A DNA stretch of 64,000 bases, taken from assembly GCF_004339025.1 (NCBI RefSeq), contig NZ_SMFT01000001.1:186001-250000 (forward strand). The letters run 5' to 3'. Each line of letters begins with the position of its first letter. Positions within the stretch are counted from its first letter, which is position 1. The notes under the pieces were generated by a model. That model saw only the letters and a list, made by a program, of their open reading frames with translations. It was not told where the DNA came from and searched no databases. A program made the position numbers and the translations under genes. This DNA comes from Volucribacter psittacicida. GTDB taxonomy: Bacteria > Pseudomonadota > Gammaproteobacteria > Enterobacterales > Pasteurellaceae. Of this stretch, positions 51,579 to 62,376 are shown one piece after another.

Positions 51579-53333
51579 ATGCAGGATAATGATTTTTCTA
51601 CATGGCAGACCTTTAAACGTCTATGGCCGATTATTGCACCCTTTAAATTAGGGATTGTGGCAGCAGGGATCGCATTAATACTCAATGCGCTGACTGATGC
51701 TGGGTTGATTTCTATGTTAAAACCCTTACTTGATGAAGGTTTTGGTAAAGCAGAAACGGATTTTTTGCGTATGATGGCGGTAGTCGTTGTCTTTCTCATC
51801 ATATTGCGAGGCATTACCAGTTTTATTTCCACTTATTGTTTGGCTTGGGTATCGGGTAAAGTGGTGATGACCATACGCCGTCATATTTTTAAACATTTAA
51901 TGTATATGCCAGCGAGCTTTTTTGATAAAAATACCACAGGATCTTTATTATCAAGAATTACCTATGATTCTGAGCAGGTTGCTAATTCCTCTTCCCATTC
52001 TTTAGTGACCATTGTGCGTGAGGGGGCTTATATTCTCTCTTTATTGGGGGTTATGATTTACACCAGTTGGCAGCTTTCGATTGTCTTATTTATTATTGGG
52101 CCGATTATTGCCGTTTTGATTCGTATTGTTTCTAAACATTTTCGCCGTTTAGGTAAAAATATGCAAAACTCAATGGGTACCTTAACCTCAACCACTGAAC
52201 AAATGCTAAAAGGGCATAAAGAAGTCTTATCCTTTGGCGGACAGCAAATTGAGGAAGAGCGTTTTCGTCATGTGAGTAATGATATGCGTCGTAAAGGTAT
52301 GAAAGTGATGGTGGCTGATGCCATTTCTGATCCTGTGGTGCAAATTATTGCCTCTTTTGCTTTAGCGGCAGTTTTATATCTTGCTACCTTGCCTGAAATT
52401 ATGAGCCAAAACTTAACCGCAGGGGCATTTACGGTGGTTTTCTCTTCAATGTTAGCGATGATGCGACCATTGAAATCATTAACCAATGTTAATGCGGCTT
52501 TTCAACGTGGTATGGCGGCTTGCCAAACATTATTTGCCATTTTAGATTTGCCAATAGAGAAAGATTCTGGGCAATATGAAGTGGAAAAGGTTAAAGGGCA
52601 GGTACGTTTTAATCAAGTTAGTTTTAGCTATGAAGGAAAAAATATTCCTGCTTTGTCTAATGTAAGTTTTGAGATTGAAGCGGGGAAAACCGTTGCTTTA
52701 GTGGGGCGTTCGGGTTCAGGTAAATCTACTATCGCTAATTTATTACCTCGATTTTATGATGTGCAACAAGGGGAAATCTTATTAGATGGCGTGAATATTC
52801 AAGATTATCGCCTCGCAAATTTACGTTCTCATTGTGCTGTGGTTTCACAACAGGTACATTTATTTAATGATACAATTGCGAATAATATTGCTTATGCTGC
52901 CACGGATAAATATTGTCGTGAAGATATTATTAACGCTGCCAAAGCAGCTCACGCTATGGAATTTATTGAAAAATTGCCAGAGGGGTTAGATACCGTTATT
53001 GGCGAAAATGGGGCGAGCTTATCTGGGGGGCAACGCCAGCGTTTAGCCATTGCAAGGGCATTATTGCGTGATGCGGCAGTCTTAATTCTTGATGAAGCCA
53101 CTTCGGCATTAGATACGGAATCGGAACGTGCTATTCAAGCGGCATTAGAACAAATTCAGCAAAATCGCACAGTACTTGTGATTGCACACCGTTTATCAAC
53201 CATTGAAAAAGCCGATGAAATTCTGGTAATTGAACATGGCGAGATAAAAGAGCGAGGTAATCATCAAGCCTTGCTAGCAATGAATGGCTTGTATCGTCAG
53301 CTACATCAAATGCAATTTGGTGAAAAAGCATAA
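51579..53333 (+). CDS. msbA: Lipid A export permease/ATP-binding protein MsbA
   Basis: A 584-residue half-transporter that flips lipid A-core across the inner membrane. Six helices are followed by an ATPase with [20 protein letters not shown] (Walker A), [21 protein letters not shown] (signature) and [13 protein letters not shown] (Walker B), ending with the IAHRLST switch. Its stop overlaps the lpxK start by 1 bp. Confidence 0.97.
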   Translation: MQDNDFSTWQTFKRLWPIIAPFKLGIVAAGIALILNALTDAGLISMLKPLLDEGFGKAETDFLRMMAVVVVFLIILRGITSFISTYCLAWVSGKVVMTIRRHIFKHLMYMPASFFDKNTTGSLLSRITYDSEQVANSSSHSLVTIVREGAYILSLLGVMIYTSWQLSIVLFIIGPIIAVLIRIVSKHFRRLGKNMQNSMGTLTSTTEQMLKGHKEVLSFGGQQIEEERFRHVSNDMRRKGMKVMVADAISDPVVQIIASFALAAVLYLATLPEIMSQNLTAGAFTVVFSSMLAMMRPLKSLTNVNAAFQRGMAACQTLFAILDLPIEKDSGQYEVEKVKGQVRFNQVSFSYEGKNIPALSNVSFEIEAGKTVALVGRSGSGKSTIANLLPRFYDVQQGEILLDGVNIQDYRLANLRSHCAVVSQQVHLFNDTIANNIAYAATDKYCREDIINAAKAAHAMEFIEKLPEGLDTVIGENGASLSGGQRQRLAIARALLRDAAVLILDEATSALDTESERAIQAALEQIQQNRTVLVIAHRLSTIEKADEILVIEHGEIKERGNHQALLAMNGLYRQLHQMQFGEKA

Positions 53334-54307
53334 TGAAATTTTGGTATTCTCGTCAGCGTTTAGCTTGGTTATTATTGCCCTTTGCGGGATTATTTTGGCT
53401 AATTACAGTGATTCGCCGTCAATTATTTCGCTATGGCTTTTTTTCTTCTTATCGTGCTAAATTGGCGGTGGTTATTGTGGGCAACCTTTCGGTAGGGGGA
53501 AATGGAAAAACCCCTTTAACCATTTGGCTAGTAAAGCATTTACAACAACGCGGCTATCGAGTAGGAATTATTTCTCGAGGTTATGGCGCTAAAACCAAAA
53601 GGTTTCCAGCGTTAGTTGAGCCTGATTCATCGCCTGATTTATTTGGCGATGAACCCGTTTTATTGGCTCAGCGTACGGGCGTACCAATTTGTATTTCCCC
53701 TAATCGCCAACAAAGTATTGAATTACTCACGCAACAGTTTGCGTTAGATGTGATTATTAGCGATGATGGTTTACAACATTATGCCTTGCAACGGGATATT
53801 GAAATTGTGGTTATGGATAGCCAATTAGGGATAGGCAACGGTTTTTTATTACCCGCAGGACCATTACGAGAATTGCCTTCTCGCTTAACTCAGGTGGATT
53901 TTGTTGTGGCAAATGGACAAGCTAATGTATATAGTCAGTTTGTGATGCAACTTAAACCTCAATATGCGATTAATTTATTAACCCAAGAAAAACGTTTAGT
54001 CACTGATTTTAAACAGGCCTTTGCCATTGCAGGCATAGGCAATCCAACACGTTTTTTTACTATGTTACAAGAGTTAGGTATAGAACTAGTTGGACAACAA
54101 ATCTTTAGTGATCATCATCATTTTCAACTTAGCGACTTCATTGAACAAGATAAACATATTCCTCTATTCATGACGGAAAAAGATGCGGTGAAATGTCGTG
54201 CCTTTGCTCAAGGAAATTGGTGGTATGTGCCAGTGGAAACCCAATTAATGGGGGATACACAGAAGTTACTGGCTAAAATTGAACAAAAAATCAAGGATTA
54301 TCAATGA
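53333..54307 (+). CDS. lpxK: Tetraacyldisaccharide 4'-kinase
   Basis: LpxK phosphorylates the lipid A precursor. The 324 residues contain the P-loop [21 protein letters not shown] and the conserved [41 protein letters not shown] and FSDHHHF segments. It is in the order msbA-lpxK-ycaR-kdsB, translationally coupled at both ends. Confidence 0.96.
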   Translation: MKFWYSRQRLAWLLLPFAGLFWLITVIRRQLFRYGFFSSYRAKLAVVIVGNLSVGGNGKTPLTIWLVKHLQQRGYRVGIISRGYGAKTKRFPALVEPDSSPDLFGDEPVLLAQRTGVPICISPNRQQSIELLTQQFALDVIISDDGLQHYALQRDIEIVVMDSQLGIGNGFLLPAGPLRELPSRLTQVDFVVANGQANVYSQFVMQLKPQYAINLLTQEKRLVTDFKQAFAIAGIGNPTRFFTMLQELGIELVGQQIFSDHHHFQLSDFIEQDKHIPLFMTEKDAVKCRAFAQGNWWYVPVETQLMGDTQKLLAKIEQKIKDYQ

Positions 54308-54486
54308 ACAGTAAACTACTTGAGATTATTGCTTGCCCACGTTGTCAAGGGCGATTGCAATATGATGAACAACATCAGCAATTAATTTGTCGCTTTGAGC
54401 ATTTAGCTTATCCCATAAAACAGGGGATTCCTGTGCTATTAGCGGAGCAAGCGATTTCCTTAGACAATGAACAGGAGGAAAAATAA
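54304..54486 (+). CDS. ycaR: Trm112 family protein YcaR
   Basis: A 60-residue zinc-finger-like protein starting [18 protein letters not shown], with one CPRC pair and a single further Cys ([19 protein letters not shown]), as in other YcaR proteins. Its function is not settled. It overlaps lpxK by 4 bp and kdsB by 1 bp. Confidence 0.93.
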   Translation: MNSKLLEIIACPRCQGRLQYDEQHQQLICRFEHLAYPIKQGIPVLLAEQAISLDNEQEEK

Positions 54487-55268
54487 TGGCATTACCTTTT
54501 ACCGTCGTTATCCCTGCACGTTATGCCTCAAGTCGTTTACCGGGTAAACCCTTAGCTGATATTGTGGGTAAACCTATGATCGCTCATGTGGTGGAAAAAG
54601 CAAAATTATCAGGGGCAAAACGAATTATTGTGGCAACGGATCATCAACAGGTTGCCGAGGCAGTACAGGATTTATGTGAAGTATGCTTGACTTCAGCTAA
54701 ACATAATTCAGGTACAGAACGCTTAGCAGAAGTGGTTGAAAAATGTCATTTACCTGAAGATGAAATTGTTGTGAATGTGCAGGGCGATGAACCCCTCATT
54801 CCGCCAGTTATTATTCAGCAAGTGGCGCAAAATTTAGAAAAATTTCAGGTAAATATGGCGACTTTAGCGGTTAAAATCCAACAGGCAGAAGAATTATTTA
54901 ACCCTAATGTGGTGAAATTAGTGATGGATCATAAGGGCTATGTATTATATTTCTCTCGAGCGGCGATTCCTTGGAATCGTGATGATTTTGCTCAATTAAG
55001 CCAAGCTGATCACAAACTTTCGTTAGTCCCAGAGCATTATTTGCGTCATATCGGGCTTTATGCTTATCGTGCAGGCTTTATTAAACAATATGTCCAATGG
55101 CAGCCAACAGCCTTAGAACAGATTGAATCTTTAGAGCAATTACGCGTGTTATGGTATGGTGAGAAAATTCATGCCGAGCTTGCTCTGGCTGAGCCAGCCG
55201 TTGGCGTTGATACGCCAGAAGATTTAGCAAAAGTGCGGTCTATTTTGGCTGAGAATCGATCAGTATAA
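54486..55268 (+). CDS. kdsB: 3-deoxy-manno-octulosonate cytidylyltransferase
   Basis: KdsB activates Kdo as CMP-Kdo for the inner core of lipooligosaccharide. The 260 residues have [27 protein letters not shown], the [11 protein letters not shown] metal/nucleotide motif, [10 protein letters not shown] and the [11 protein letters not shown] segment. It ends 9 bp before uvrC. An uptake signal lies near the end of the gene. Confidence 0.97.
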   Translation: MALPFTVVIPARYASSRLPGKPLADIVGKPMIAHVVEKAKLSGAKRIIVATDHQQVAEAVQDLCEVCLTSAKHNSGTERLAEVVEKCHLPEDEIVVNVQGDEPLIPPVIIQQVAQNLEKFQVNMATLAVKIQQAEELFNPNVVKLVMDHKGYVLYFSRAAIPWNRDDFAQLSQADHKLSLVPEHYLRHIGLYAYRAGFIKQYVQWQPTALEQIESLEQLRVLWYGEKIHAELALAEPAVGVDTPEDLAKVRSILAENRSV

Positions 55269-55277
55269 GCCTCATTT

Positions 55278-57104
55278 ATGTTATTTGACGCCAAATCTTT
55301 TCTAAAAAATGTTACTCACGAGCCTGGTGTTTATCGTATGTATGACGATAAACAACAGGTCATTTATGTCGGAAAAGCAAAAGACTTAAAAAAACGTTTA
55401 TCCAGTTATTTTCGCTCCAATTTAGCCAGTAAAAAAACGGAAGCCTTAGTAGCCGCCATTCGTCATATTGATGTCACCATTACCTCATCAGAAACGGAAG
55501 CTCTGCTACTGGAGCATAATTTTATTAAAGCCTATCAACCTCGTTATAATGTGTTGTTACGAGATGATAAATCTTATCCCTATATTTTATTAACAAAAGA
55601 ACGCCACCCACGCATTACCGCTTATCGAGGCAGTAAAAAGATTGCAGGAGAGTATTTTGGGCCTTATCCTCATGCTGGGGCAGTGAGAGAAACCCTCTCC
55701 TTATTGCAAAAATTATTTCCTGTTAGGCAATGTGAAAATGCGGTGTATAACAACCGCTCTCGCCCTTGCTTACAATATCAAATTGGACGCTGTGCCGCTC
55801 CTTGTGTGGCAGGTTATGTAAGCGATGAAGAATATGCTCAGCAAGTGAATTTTGCTCGTTTATTTTTACAAGGCAAAGATCAACAGGTCTTAGAACATCT
55901 AATCAGTAAAATGGAGCAAGCCAGCCAAGCCCTGCAATTTGAACAAGCCGCCCGTATTCGTGATCAAATTCAAGCAGTACGAGCTGTGATTGAAAAACAA
56001 TTTGTGGCAAATGAACGACTAGATGATATGGATATTTTAGCCATGGCTTACCAACATGGTATTGCTTGTGTGCAAGTGTTATTTATTCGCCATGGCAAAA
56101 TTTTGGGAAATCGAAGTTATTTTCCTAAAGTGCCAGTGAATACAGATTTGGCAGAGCTTACGGCAACATTTGTGGGGCAATTCTATCTCCAAGGGGATCA
56201 AGGACGAAGCATTCCTCACACAGTAATTGTGGATCATAAGCTGCCCGAAAAAGCGATGTTAGAACAATTATTAACAGAGCAAGCGGGGCATAAAGTCAGT
56301 ATCCAAGATAATGTGAGAGGCAATAAAAGCAAATATTTACAGCTCGCTCAAATGAATGTCAAAGCGACATTAGTTACCCAATTAAAACAAGCCTCTTTAA
56401 TGACACAACGCTATCAAGCCTTGCAACAGTTATTGAATATTGACAATATTCAGCGTATGGAATGTTTTGATATTAGCCATACGATGGGTAATCAAACTGT
56501 TGCCTCTTGTGTCGTGTTTAACCAAGAAGGACCATTAAAGTCAGATTATCGCCGTTTTAATATTGAAGGTATCCAAGCAGGTGATGATTATGCCGCCATG
56601 GAGCAAGTATTAAAAAAACGTTATGACAAAGAATTAGAGCCAGATAAAATTCCTGATGTCATTTTTATTGACGGCGGAAAAGGGCAATTAAATCGTGCTT
56701 TACAGTTTTTTTCGCAACTACAAGTAAAATGGGATAAAAAACGACCGCACTTAATTGGCGTAGCGAAAGGTGTTGATCGTAAAGCAGGATTAGAAACCTT
56801 AATTATCAGTAAACAAGAACGTGAAATTAATCTACCCGCAGATAGCCTTGCTTTACACCTTATTCAACATATTCGAGATGAAAGCCATCATCATGCGATT
56901 AGCGGACACCGCAAGAAACGACAAACGCAATTTTTGCAAAGTCATTTAGAAAATATTGCAGGCGTAGGGGCGAAACGGCGACAAGCACTGCTTAAATATT
57001 TAGGCGGTATGCAAGGCGTGAAAAAGGCAAGTATTGATGAAATCGCTTCAGTACCAGGAATATCACGAAATTTAGCAGAGAAAATCTTTGAAAGTTTGAA
57101 ATAA
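55278..57104 (+). CDS. uvrC: UvrABC system protein C (excinuclease subunit)
   Basis: A 608-residue nuclease that makes both incisions in nucleotide excision repair. Domains in order: GIY-YIG nuclease with [19 protein letters not shown] (about 16-34), a Cys cluster [15 protein letters not shown], the UVR helical pair (about 200-235), the RNase H-like domain with [11 protein letters not shown] and [11 protein letters not shown], and C-terminal helix-hairpin-helix motifs ([25 protein letters not shown]). Confidence 0.97.
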   Translation: MLFDAKSFLKNVTHEPGVYRMYDDKQQVIYVGKAKDLKKRLSSYFRSNLASKKTEALVAAIRHIDVTITSSETEALLLEHNFIKAYQPRYNVLLRDDKSYPYILLTKERHPRITAYRGSKKIAGEYFGPYPHAGAVRETLSLLQKLFPVRQCENAVYNNRSRPCLQYQIGRCAAPCVAGYVSDEEYAQQVNFARLFLQGKDQQVLEHLISKMEQASQALQFEQAARIRDQIQAVRAVIEKQFVANERLDDMDILAMAYQHGIACVQVLFIRHGKILGNRSYFPKVPVNTDLAELTATFVGQFYLQGDQGRSIPHTVIVDHKLPEKAMLEQLLTEQAGHKVSIQDNVRGNKSKYLQLAQMNVKATLVTQLKQASLMTQRYQALQQLLNIDNIQRMECFDISHTMGNQTVASCVVFNQEGPLKSDYRRFNIEGIQAGDDYAAMEQVLKKRYDKELEPDKIPDVIFIDGGKGQLNRALQFFSQLQVKWDKKRPHLIGVAKGVDRKAGLETLIISKQEREINLPADSLALHLIQHIRDESHHHAISGHRKKRQTQFLQSHLENIAGVGAKRRQALLKYLGGMQGVKKASIDEIASVPGISRNLAEKIFESLK

Positions 57105-57163
57105 GTTAAAAGAAATTAATGTTGTATTAAAGTGCGGTCAGTTTTGGTATTATAGCTGCTTTA

Positions 57164-58083
57164 TGGTGTAATGGACAAAATAGTTGCTAATAATAATTTT
57201 CTCAAATTGTTAGCAGCTCTTTTTATTTAAAAAATCCTTTATAAACATAATCTTACGATTTCTGCTTAATCCATTATGATTAATTAAGGGGCTAATCTAC
57301 TTCAGCCCCAAAAATTTTCCATATTGTCAAAATAATTCAATCTACAAACATGGAAAGAAAAATACTATTCAAAGCTATAAATATAATCATCATAATAAAA
57401 CTTTTATCTTTTAAAACAAATTAAATCTCACCGCAATTTGATTTCATTATTCTCAGGGAAAACAGACGTATAAAGTGCTTGTCATTAAATATCAATTTTC
57501 TGTTAAAACAATTCAAAGATATATTGATAAAGCCCCGAGAAACTTTAATTTTCCTCTCGTCAACTTATTTAAATATTATTATAGATACCACTTTCTTTAG
57601 ATACGCCTATTAAAATGTACAATTTTCATCTTGTGGCAATGGTGATGAGAAAATTAAGAAGAAAACATCAATCTCAGGCAGGAAAGGAATTAAAAATCAT
57701 TGTGAAAACGCTGAAAGAAAGCCAAAACATGATTTTTTCGTCGTTTGTATTATTGGTATTTAAAACATCAAGATTATTTGAATGAACGCTCATAGAAATG
57801 CAAAAAAGTTATTTTCTTTATAAAGATAAAGGATTAAGAGGCATTAGCGAGCATTAAATATGATGAAAGATATTTATTTACCTTTGAAAGTACATGGAAT
57901 TAAATATTGAAAAAACAACAAATCGGTTAGAAGGTTTATTTAGTCAACCTAAGTGTAAATTAATTAGTCATAATGGATTAAATAGAAAGCATAAGATCAT
58001 GTTTATAAAGGACATTTTAAATAAAAAGAGTTGCTAACAATTTGAGAAAATTATTATTAGCAACCATTTTGTCTATTACACCA
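57164..58083 (+). mobile_element. Decayed insertion sequence with 124-bp inverted ends
   Basis: A broken transposase can be traced through several frames: SVKTIQRYIDKAP (57485 region), a DDE-type IIIDTTFFR near 57571-57600, GKELKIIVKTLKES, then WYLKHQDYLNERS, FLYKDKGLRGI and finally LNIEKTTNRLEGLFSQPKCK and HNGLNRKHKIMFIKDIL. The right end ATTACACCA at 58083 is copied inverted at 57164 (TGGTGTAAT). The match extends inward about 124 bp (57164-57287 against 57960-58083), so the 3' end of the transposase is present in both orientations. This explains the 1.1-kb gene-free stretch between uvrC and the BASS transporter. Confidence 0.75.
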
Positions 58084-58240
58084 AACTTAGACATATTTGG
58101 GTTGGATCAGCGGACAGAACATAGGATTAAATATCAATAAATTAGAGATCTAGCATTACTTTATCTGTCCTCTGAACAGTAAAAAATCCCAAAAATTAAC
58201 CGCACTTTTTATTTAAAAATTTTAATTGATTTATCACCAA

Positions 58241-59170
58241 TTATTTATTTTTAAGATTCGCAAAGAAATTTGCCAGTAATGAACCTGAAACATTATGCCA
58301 GAAACTAAATAACGCACTTGGTACGGCGGCGATAGGGTTGAAGTGAGCGGCAGCTAGAGCAGCACCAAGTCCAGAGTTTTGCATACCAACCTCAATAGCA
58401 ATAGCTTTACTATCGTAATTATCAAGTTTAACAAGTTTAGCCACCAAGAAACCGATTAAATAACCTAGGCTATTATGTAACACGACGATAGCAAAAATTA
58501 GTAAACCAGATTCAACAATGCGATCTTTGCTCGCTGCGACAACGGCTGCCAGAATTAATACAATGGCGATGACTGAAAGGAGGGGCATTGTTTGGCTGAT
58601 TTCCGCAATTTTATTTTTAAATAATGCCCGCACAATTAGGCCTAAGAAAATCGGTAATAACACCATTTTAAGCACAGATATAAACATTGCTGCTGCATTG
58701 ATTTCTAACCATTGGCTGGCTAAAGCATAGAAAATGATTGGCGTTAAAATAGGGGCGAGCAAGGTAGAAATCGTGGTACAAGCAATGGATAATGCTGTAT
58801 TACCTTTGGCTAAATAGGTCATCACATTAGAAGAGGTGCCGCCCGGGCAAGATCCCACTAAGATTACACCAATGGCTAATTCGGCAGGCAAATTAAATCC
58901 TTTTGCTAAGGCATAAGCCAAGGCTGGCATAATAATAAATTGCCCTGCAACACCAATAAATACCGCTTTAGGATGTTTAACCACTTCACCAAAGTCAGCA
59001 AAGGTTAGCGTAATCCCCATACCAAACATAACAATGCCCAATAGGTAAGGAATATAAGGCGCGATTAATTTAAAGGTATCGGGAAAATAAAATGCAAGAA
59101 TTGCGGCGACTAAAGCCCATAAAGCAAAGGTTTTACTGAAAAAATGAGTGAGTTTTAATAATGTTTGCAT
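58241..59170 (-). CDS. Bile acid:sodium symporter (BASS) family transporter
   Basis: A 309-residue inner-membrane protein with about ten helices. Family motifs are [17 protein letters not shown], the [28 protein letters not shown] sodium-site segment, and [18 protein letters not shown]. Bacterial relatives transport keto acids such as ketopantoate (PanS) or pyruvate; the substrate here is unknown. It stands alone beside the decayed insertion sequence. Confidence 0.92.
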   Translation of the reverse strand: MQTLLKLTHFFSKTFALWALVAAILAFYFPDTFKLIAPYIPYLLGIVMFGMGITLTFADFGEVVKHPKAVFIGVAGQFIIMPALAYALAKGFNLPAELAIGVILVGSCPGGTSSNVMTYLAKGNTALSIACTTISTLLAPILTPIIFYALASQWLEINAAAMFISVLKMVLLPIFLGLIVRALFKNKIAEISQTMPLLSVIAIVLILAAVVAASKDRIVESGLLIFAIVVLHNSLGYLIGFLVAKLVKLDNYDSKAIAIEVGMQNSGLGAALAAAHFNPIAAVPSALFSFWHNVSGSLLANFFANLKNK

Positions 59171-59272
59171 AAAGAACAGTTCCTTAGATGTGAATTAAAA
59201 GCGTTAATATAGCAGAAATTTGAGGATAAAAAAGAGGGAGAAAAAATCCTCTTTAATAAGAGGATTTAAACA

Positions 59273-59413
59273 TTATTTACGTTTTTTACCGCCTTGGCGT
59301 GCTTTAAAACGAGGATTTTCTTTGCAGATGACATAAACGACACCATGACGGCGAACAATTTTACAGCCTGGGTGGCGTGTTTTAGCACTTTTTAAAGAAG
59401 ATAAGACTTGCAT
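59273..59413 (-). CDS. ykgO: Ribosomal protein L36, type B (zinc-independent paralogue)
   Basis: Too short for usual ORF listing: 46 residues, [20 protein letters not shown] to ARQGGKKRK, on the minus strand. It matches the YkgO form of L36 and lacks the C-x2-C zinc ribbon of the normal protein; only isolated cysteines remain (17 and 30). It follows the L31 paralogue by 35 bp, a pair usually expressed when zinc is scarce. Confidence 0.93.
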   Translation of the reverse strand: MQVLSSLKSAKTRHPGCKIVRRHGVVYVICKENPRFKARQGGKKRK

Positions 59414-59448
59414 GGTTTTTCCTTATTTTTTAATGAGAATTTAGTGAG

Positions 59449-59715
59449 TTATTTTGATTTTAATGCACCAAATTTACCATAGCGATGAGCAAATTCACTT
59501 GCACGTCCTTCGTTAGCAATTTGACGGGTTTTACCTGTATAGAAAGGGTGAGAAGCCGAAGAAGTATCACACATATAAACAGGATATTCCTTGCCATCAG
59601 TCCATTTCATGGTATTGGTTGTTCTTGCACAAGAACGGATTAAAAAGCCCGTTTGAGCACTAGAGTCATAAAATAACACTGTACGGTAATTTTCAGGATG
59701 AATGCCTTTTTTCAT
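59449..59715 (-). CDS. ykgM: Ribosomal protein L31, type B (zinc-independent paralogue)
   Basis: An 88-residue L31 of the type B group: [20 protein letters not shown], the [11 protein letters not shown] region and [12 protein letters not shown]. The CxxC zinc motif of normal L31 is absent. With the L36 paralogue it can free zinc from ribosomes. A 16-base palindrome lies 56 bp upstream and suggests Zur-type control. Confidence 0.95.
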   Translation of the reverse strand: MKKGIHPENYRTVLFYDSSAQTGFLIRSCARTTNTMKWTDGKEYPVYMCDTSSASHPFYTGKTRQIANEGRASEFAHRYGKFGALKSK

Positions 59716-59770
59716 TATGTTTCCTTGTTTTGAGTATGAAATGATTAACAGTGAGCGAGATTATAGCCTA

Positions 59771-59786
59771 GATAATAATTATTATC
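59771..59786. promoter_or_regulatory. Zur/Fur-like palindrome upstream of the L31/L36 paralogues
   Basis: GATAATAATTATTATC is a perfect palindrome, close to Fur-family operator sequences. A second inverted repeat follows at 59787-59817 (AAAACTTATTT/AAATAAGTTTT). No other gene reads away from it on the minus side except ykgM-ykgO. Confidence 0.5.
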
Positions 59787-59853
59787 AAAACTTATTTTTA
59801 GTTGATAAATAAGTTTTTAGGCAAGATTTAGTGAGGAAAGTGAAGTAGCGCTA

Positions 59854-59890
59854 ATATCGTCATTCTATTTTAAATTGAAATGATGATATA
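59854..59890 (+). repeat. Palindromic dispersed repeat, minimal form
   Basis: ATATCGTCATTCTATTTTAAA then TTGAAATGATGATATA: the two ends joined at a shared TTTAAA, 37 bp, with no centre. Confidence 0.6.
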
Positions 59891-59954
59891 GGATATAGTG
59901 ATTTTTGGTTGAAATCACTATAATAGCTTGCCAGATTTTTATAGGAGAATATGA

Positions 59955-61202
59955 ATGTTTTATCGTTTGTTATTGGCATTAAAAAAGCCGGGGAATACGT
60001 TGTGGATAACCCCCACGCTTGGGGCTTTATTAGCTATTATTTTTGCCTTTGCTGCTAAATCAGTGAATTTTTTTATTGATGAAAATGTATTACCAGAAGT
60101 GCAACAGGATACCTTAGATGGTTTATTGGGGATTATTGCGTCAAGTATGCTAGCGGTAAGTACCTTTTCATTATCCATTATGGTATCGGCTTTTGCATCC
60201 GCCTCAGGGGGAACAACACCGCGGGCAACGGAATTGGTTATGGGCGATGATAATACCCGTATGGCGATAGCCAGTTTTATTTCAGCATTTATTTATGCCA
60301 TTATTGCAAAAACCGTATTAGGTATGGGATTTTATGGGCAAAATGGACGCTTTGTGCTTTTTGTTAGTACTTTGCTGGTTTTGCTTTATTTAATTATTAC
60401 CTTAATTCGCTGGGTAGCCACTATTTCCCATTTAGGCGGAATGAAAAATACTTTAGAAAAAATTCATTGTGCGGCAGAAAATGCCTTACAACATTATCGT
60501 CTTAATCCTAGCATGGGAGCAAATTGGGTGGGGAATAGTAGTGAACAAGGGAGTATTGTTTATGCCAGTGAAGTAGGGTATCTAACCCATATTGATATGT
60601 TATCCTTACAACGTTATGCGGAAAAACAAGATTGTTATATAGCGATTAAGGTAAGACCTGGAGAGTTAATTTCGCCCAATATGCCTTTAATGTCGGTGGA
60701 AAATGCACCTAAAGATAAGAAACAATTAGATCAATTAGCACAATATTTTGTATTGGCAGGCTCTCGTCATTATGAGGAAGATCCTGAATGGGGATTTATT
60801 GTGTTAGCGGAGTCGGCACAAAAAGCCTTACCACCAGTGGCAAATGATCCGGGTACAGCCATTGCGGTAATGAATATTATGATGCGTATTTTGATTACGC
60901 GACCTGAACAAAAACAAAGCAGCGTAAATTATGATCGATTAGCCATTAAACCTTTAGATGCGTCAGATTGGATTAAAAGTGGTTTCGCCCCTATTGCTCG
61001 TGATGGCGTAGAGCTATTAGAGGTTAATCTTTTATTACAAAAAAATTTAGCCATCATTTGGCAAAATGCACCAGAACAACAGGTGCGTGAGGCGGCTTTA
61101 CAACTGGCTATCTCTTCTTTGCAACGAGCAGAACAAGCATTAACCTTTTCTGAGGATTTTCAATTATTACAACAAAAGCATAATAAGTTGTTTGATAAGT
61201 AA
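59955..61202 (+). CDS. DUF2254 family membrane protein
   Basis: A 415-residue protein with about four N-terminal membrane helices (roughly 17-36, 56-82, 103-123 and 128-150) and a large soluble C-terminal part. The region LAVSTFSLSIMVSAFASASGGTTPRATELVMGDDNTRMAIASFI is the conserved DUF2254 core. Function unknown. Its last 81 bp and terminator are copied at 62377-62493, beyond the Fic cassette. Confidence 0.9.
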   Translation: MFYRLLLALKKPGNTLWITPTLGALLAIIFAFAAKSVNFFIDENVLPEVQQDTLDGLLGIIASSMLAVSTFSLSIMVSAFASASGGTTPRATELVMGDDNTRMAIASFISAFIYAIIAKTVLGMGFYGQNGRFVLFVSTLLVLLYLIITLIRWVATISHLGGMKNTLEKIHCAAENALQHYRLNPSMGANWVGNSSEQGSIVYASEVGYLTHIDMLSLQRYAEKQDCYIAIKVRPGELISPNMPLMSVENAPKDKKQLDQLAQYFVLAGSRHYEEDPEWGFIVLAESAQKALPPVANDPGTAIAVMNIMMRILITRPEQKQSSVNYDRLAIKPLDASDWIKSGFAPIARDGVELLEVNLLLQKNLAIIWQNAPEQQVREAALQLAISSLQRAEQALTFSEDFQLLQQKHNKLFDK

Positions 61203-61238
61203 TATTGAGATAATAAAAGTGCGGTCAAAATTACCGCA
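61122..61238 (+). repeat. 117-bp direct repeat, left copy (end of the DUF2254 gene)
   Basis: Identical to 62377-62493 except one base (TAACC against TAATC). It covers the last 27 codons of the DUF2254 gene, its stop and the first part of its terminator. Here the terminator is cut at ACCGCA|TATTT; in the right copy it is complete. Confidence 0.95.
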
Positions 61239-61263
61239 TATTTTTAATATGTGATTTTAATAA

Positions 61264-61364
61264 TTATAGTCGTTTCAATTTAAAATAAGATAGGGCGGCA
61301 CACCGAAGACAGTACAACGAGTACGGCGAACTAACACAGTATTATTTTAAAGTGGAATGGCTAT
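61264..61364 (-). repeat. Palindromic dispersed repeat, full-length copy (reverse)
   Basis: TATAGTCGTTTCAATTTAAA to TTTTAAAGTGGAATGGCTATA, 101 bp, with CACACCGAAGACAGTAC in the middle. It lies just inside the left direct repeat, before the fic stop. Confidence 0.85.
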
Positions 61365-61377
61365 AGTTCTTTATAAT

Positions 61378-62028
61378 TTAATATCTTAATTTGGACAATG
61401 AATAATTTATAACTTCTTCTAAAGTCTTATAGTCTTTATGGTAATGAATGGCATTTATTTCATCTTTTAATGCTGTTTGTTGTGTAGGATCAGAATTTCT
61501 TGCTAAATTTATTGTATTTACTTCAAAATCTCTTGCTAAGTATATTTCTGTTCGAGTAAATTTAGACCAATCTAATTTAAACCCTGTTTCTTTAGCAAGA
61601 AGTCGAGTAAATTCCCGTAATGTTCGGCTATTACCGTCAGAAAATGGGTGAATATAATCCAGTTTACTATAAAGATTAGTAATATTCTTAACGAATACGT
61701 TTTTATTTAACGTTTTTAAATGGTTTATATTGATAGTATTTAATGTATCTTCAATTTCTTTGATACTTTGGCTATCCATTCGGCTATAAAAAACGGTTAT
61801 ATTTCCGAAGCTCGCATAAGAGCGCACCTTATGCCATAATTTATTAGGATCTTTAATTTCGGATCTAAATTTACCAGCTATATTAGGGCTATCTTGAAAG
61901 ATATATTGATGAATTTCTTTTAGATGCGCTATGTCAAAATTCCCTTTTATAGGATTTTCGCTTAATTCTGATAAACGGATAAATGATAATTTATCCTTTA
62001 TTTCTTCTTCAGAATAGCTTTTAGCCAT
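61378..62028 (-). CDS. fic: Fic family toxin (adenylyltransferase)
   Basis: A 216-residue class I Fic protein that would transfer AMP onto target proteins. The active-site loop is HPFSDGNSRTLREF with catalytic His127; canonical Fic has HPFx(D/E)GNGRxxR, so the second Gly is Ser here. The flap FGNITVFYSR is present. It follows the antitoxin by 1 bp (stop 62030-62032, start 62026-62028). The gene is AT-richer than the neighbours, suggesting transfer. Confidence 0.92.
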   Translation of the reverse strand: MAKSYSEEEIKDKLSFIRLSELSENPIKGNFDIAHLKEIHQYIFQDSPNIAGKFRSEIKDPNKLWHKVRSYASFGNITVFYSRMDSQSIKEIEDTLNTININHLKTLNKNVFVKNITNLYSKLDYIHPFSDGNSRTLREFTRLLAKETGFKLDWSKFTRTEIYLARDFEVNTINLARNSDPTQQTALKDEINAIHYHKDYKTLEEVINYSLSKLRY

Positions 62029-62029
62029 A

Positions 62030-62218
62030 TCATATCCCTGCTTTTACCGCCATAATATATTCTCTTGTAAATTCTTCTCTAGTTAATAAACCTTGAACAT
62101 ATTTATCAGAAATATCTAGCAATCCTTTAGATAGAGTGATCCCCTCTAATTCTACACTCGCTTTTGCATATTCAACGGCTTCTTTTCTAACTTTTTTTTC
62201 AGCTTCAGAAATCATCAT
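62030..62218 (-). CDS. VbhA-like antitoxin for the Fic toxin
   Basis: A 62-residue helical protein. The inhibition motif (S/T)xxxE(G/N) is SVELEG (about residues 22-27), and YVQGLLTREEFTREYI matches antitoxin VbhA-type helices. The motif's Glu would block ATP gamma-phosphate positioning in Fic. A strong ribosome site (AAGGAGAAA) precedes ATG 62218. First gene of the pair. Confidence 0.88.
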   Translation of the reverse strand: MMISEAEKKVRKEAVEYAKASVELEGITLSKGLLDISDKYVQGLLTREEFTREYIMAVKAGI

Positions 62219-62376
62219 TTTCTCCTTATTGACTTAGCCATTATGATAACATAATTATTCATATTTTTCTTTTTATTTAGGTTTTTAGGGAAGTGTTAAT
62301 ACATATTCAATTTAACCGATTTTTGCTGGTAAAACCTGGCTCATGTGGCATATAGCCATCACAGTAATGAACATTA
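62219..62376. other. Promoter region of the Fic cassette
   Basis: AT-rich sequence between the antitoxin start and the right direct repeat. No open frame is supported. A segment at 62330-62370 (ACCTGGCTCATGTGGCATA) is richer in GC and differs from its surroundings; I could not identify it. Confidence 0.4.

Noticed and set aside
58084-58240. Inverted GGACAGA/TCTGTCC elements beyond the decayed insertion sequence
   Set aside because: The match is only about 8 bases with a loop of over 50 bases and no second copy elsewhere.
57130-58240. A possible intact small gene within the gene-free stretch after uvrC
   Set aside because: All protein-like stretches align to parts of one transposase and are broken by stops and frameshifts.
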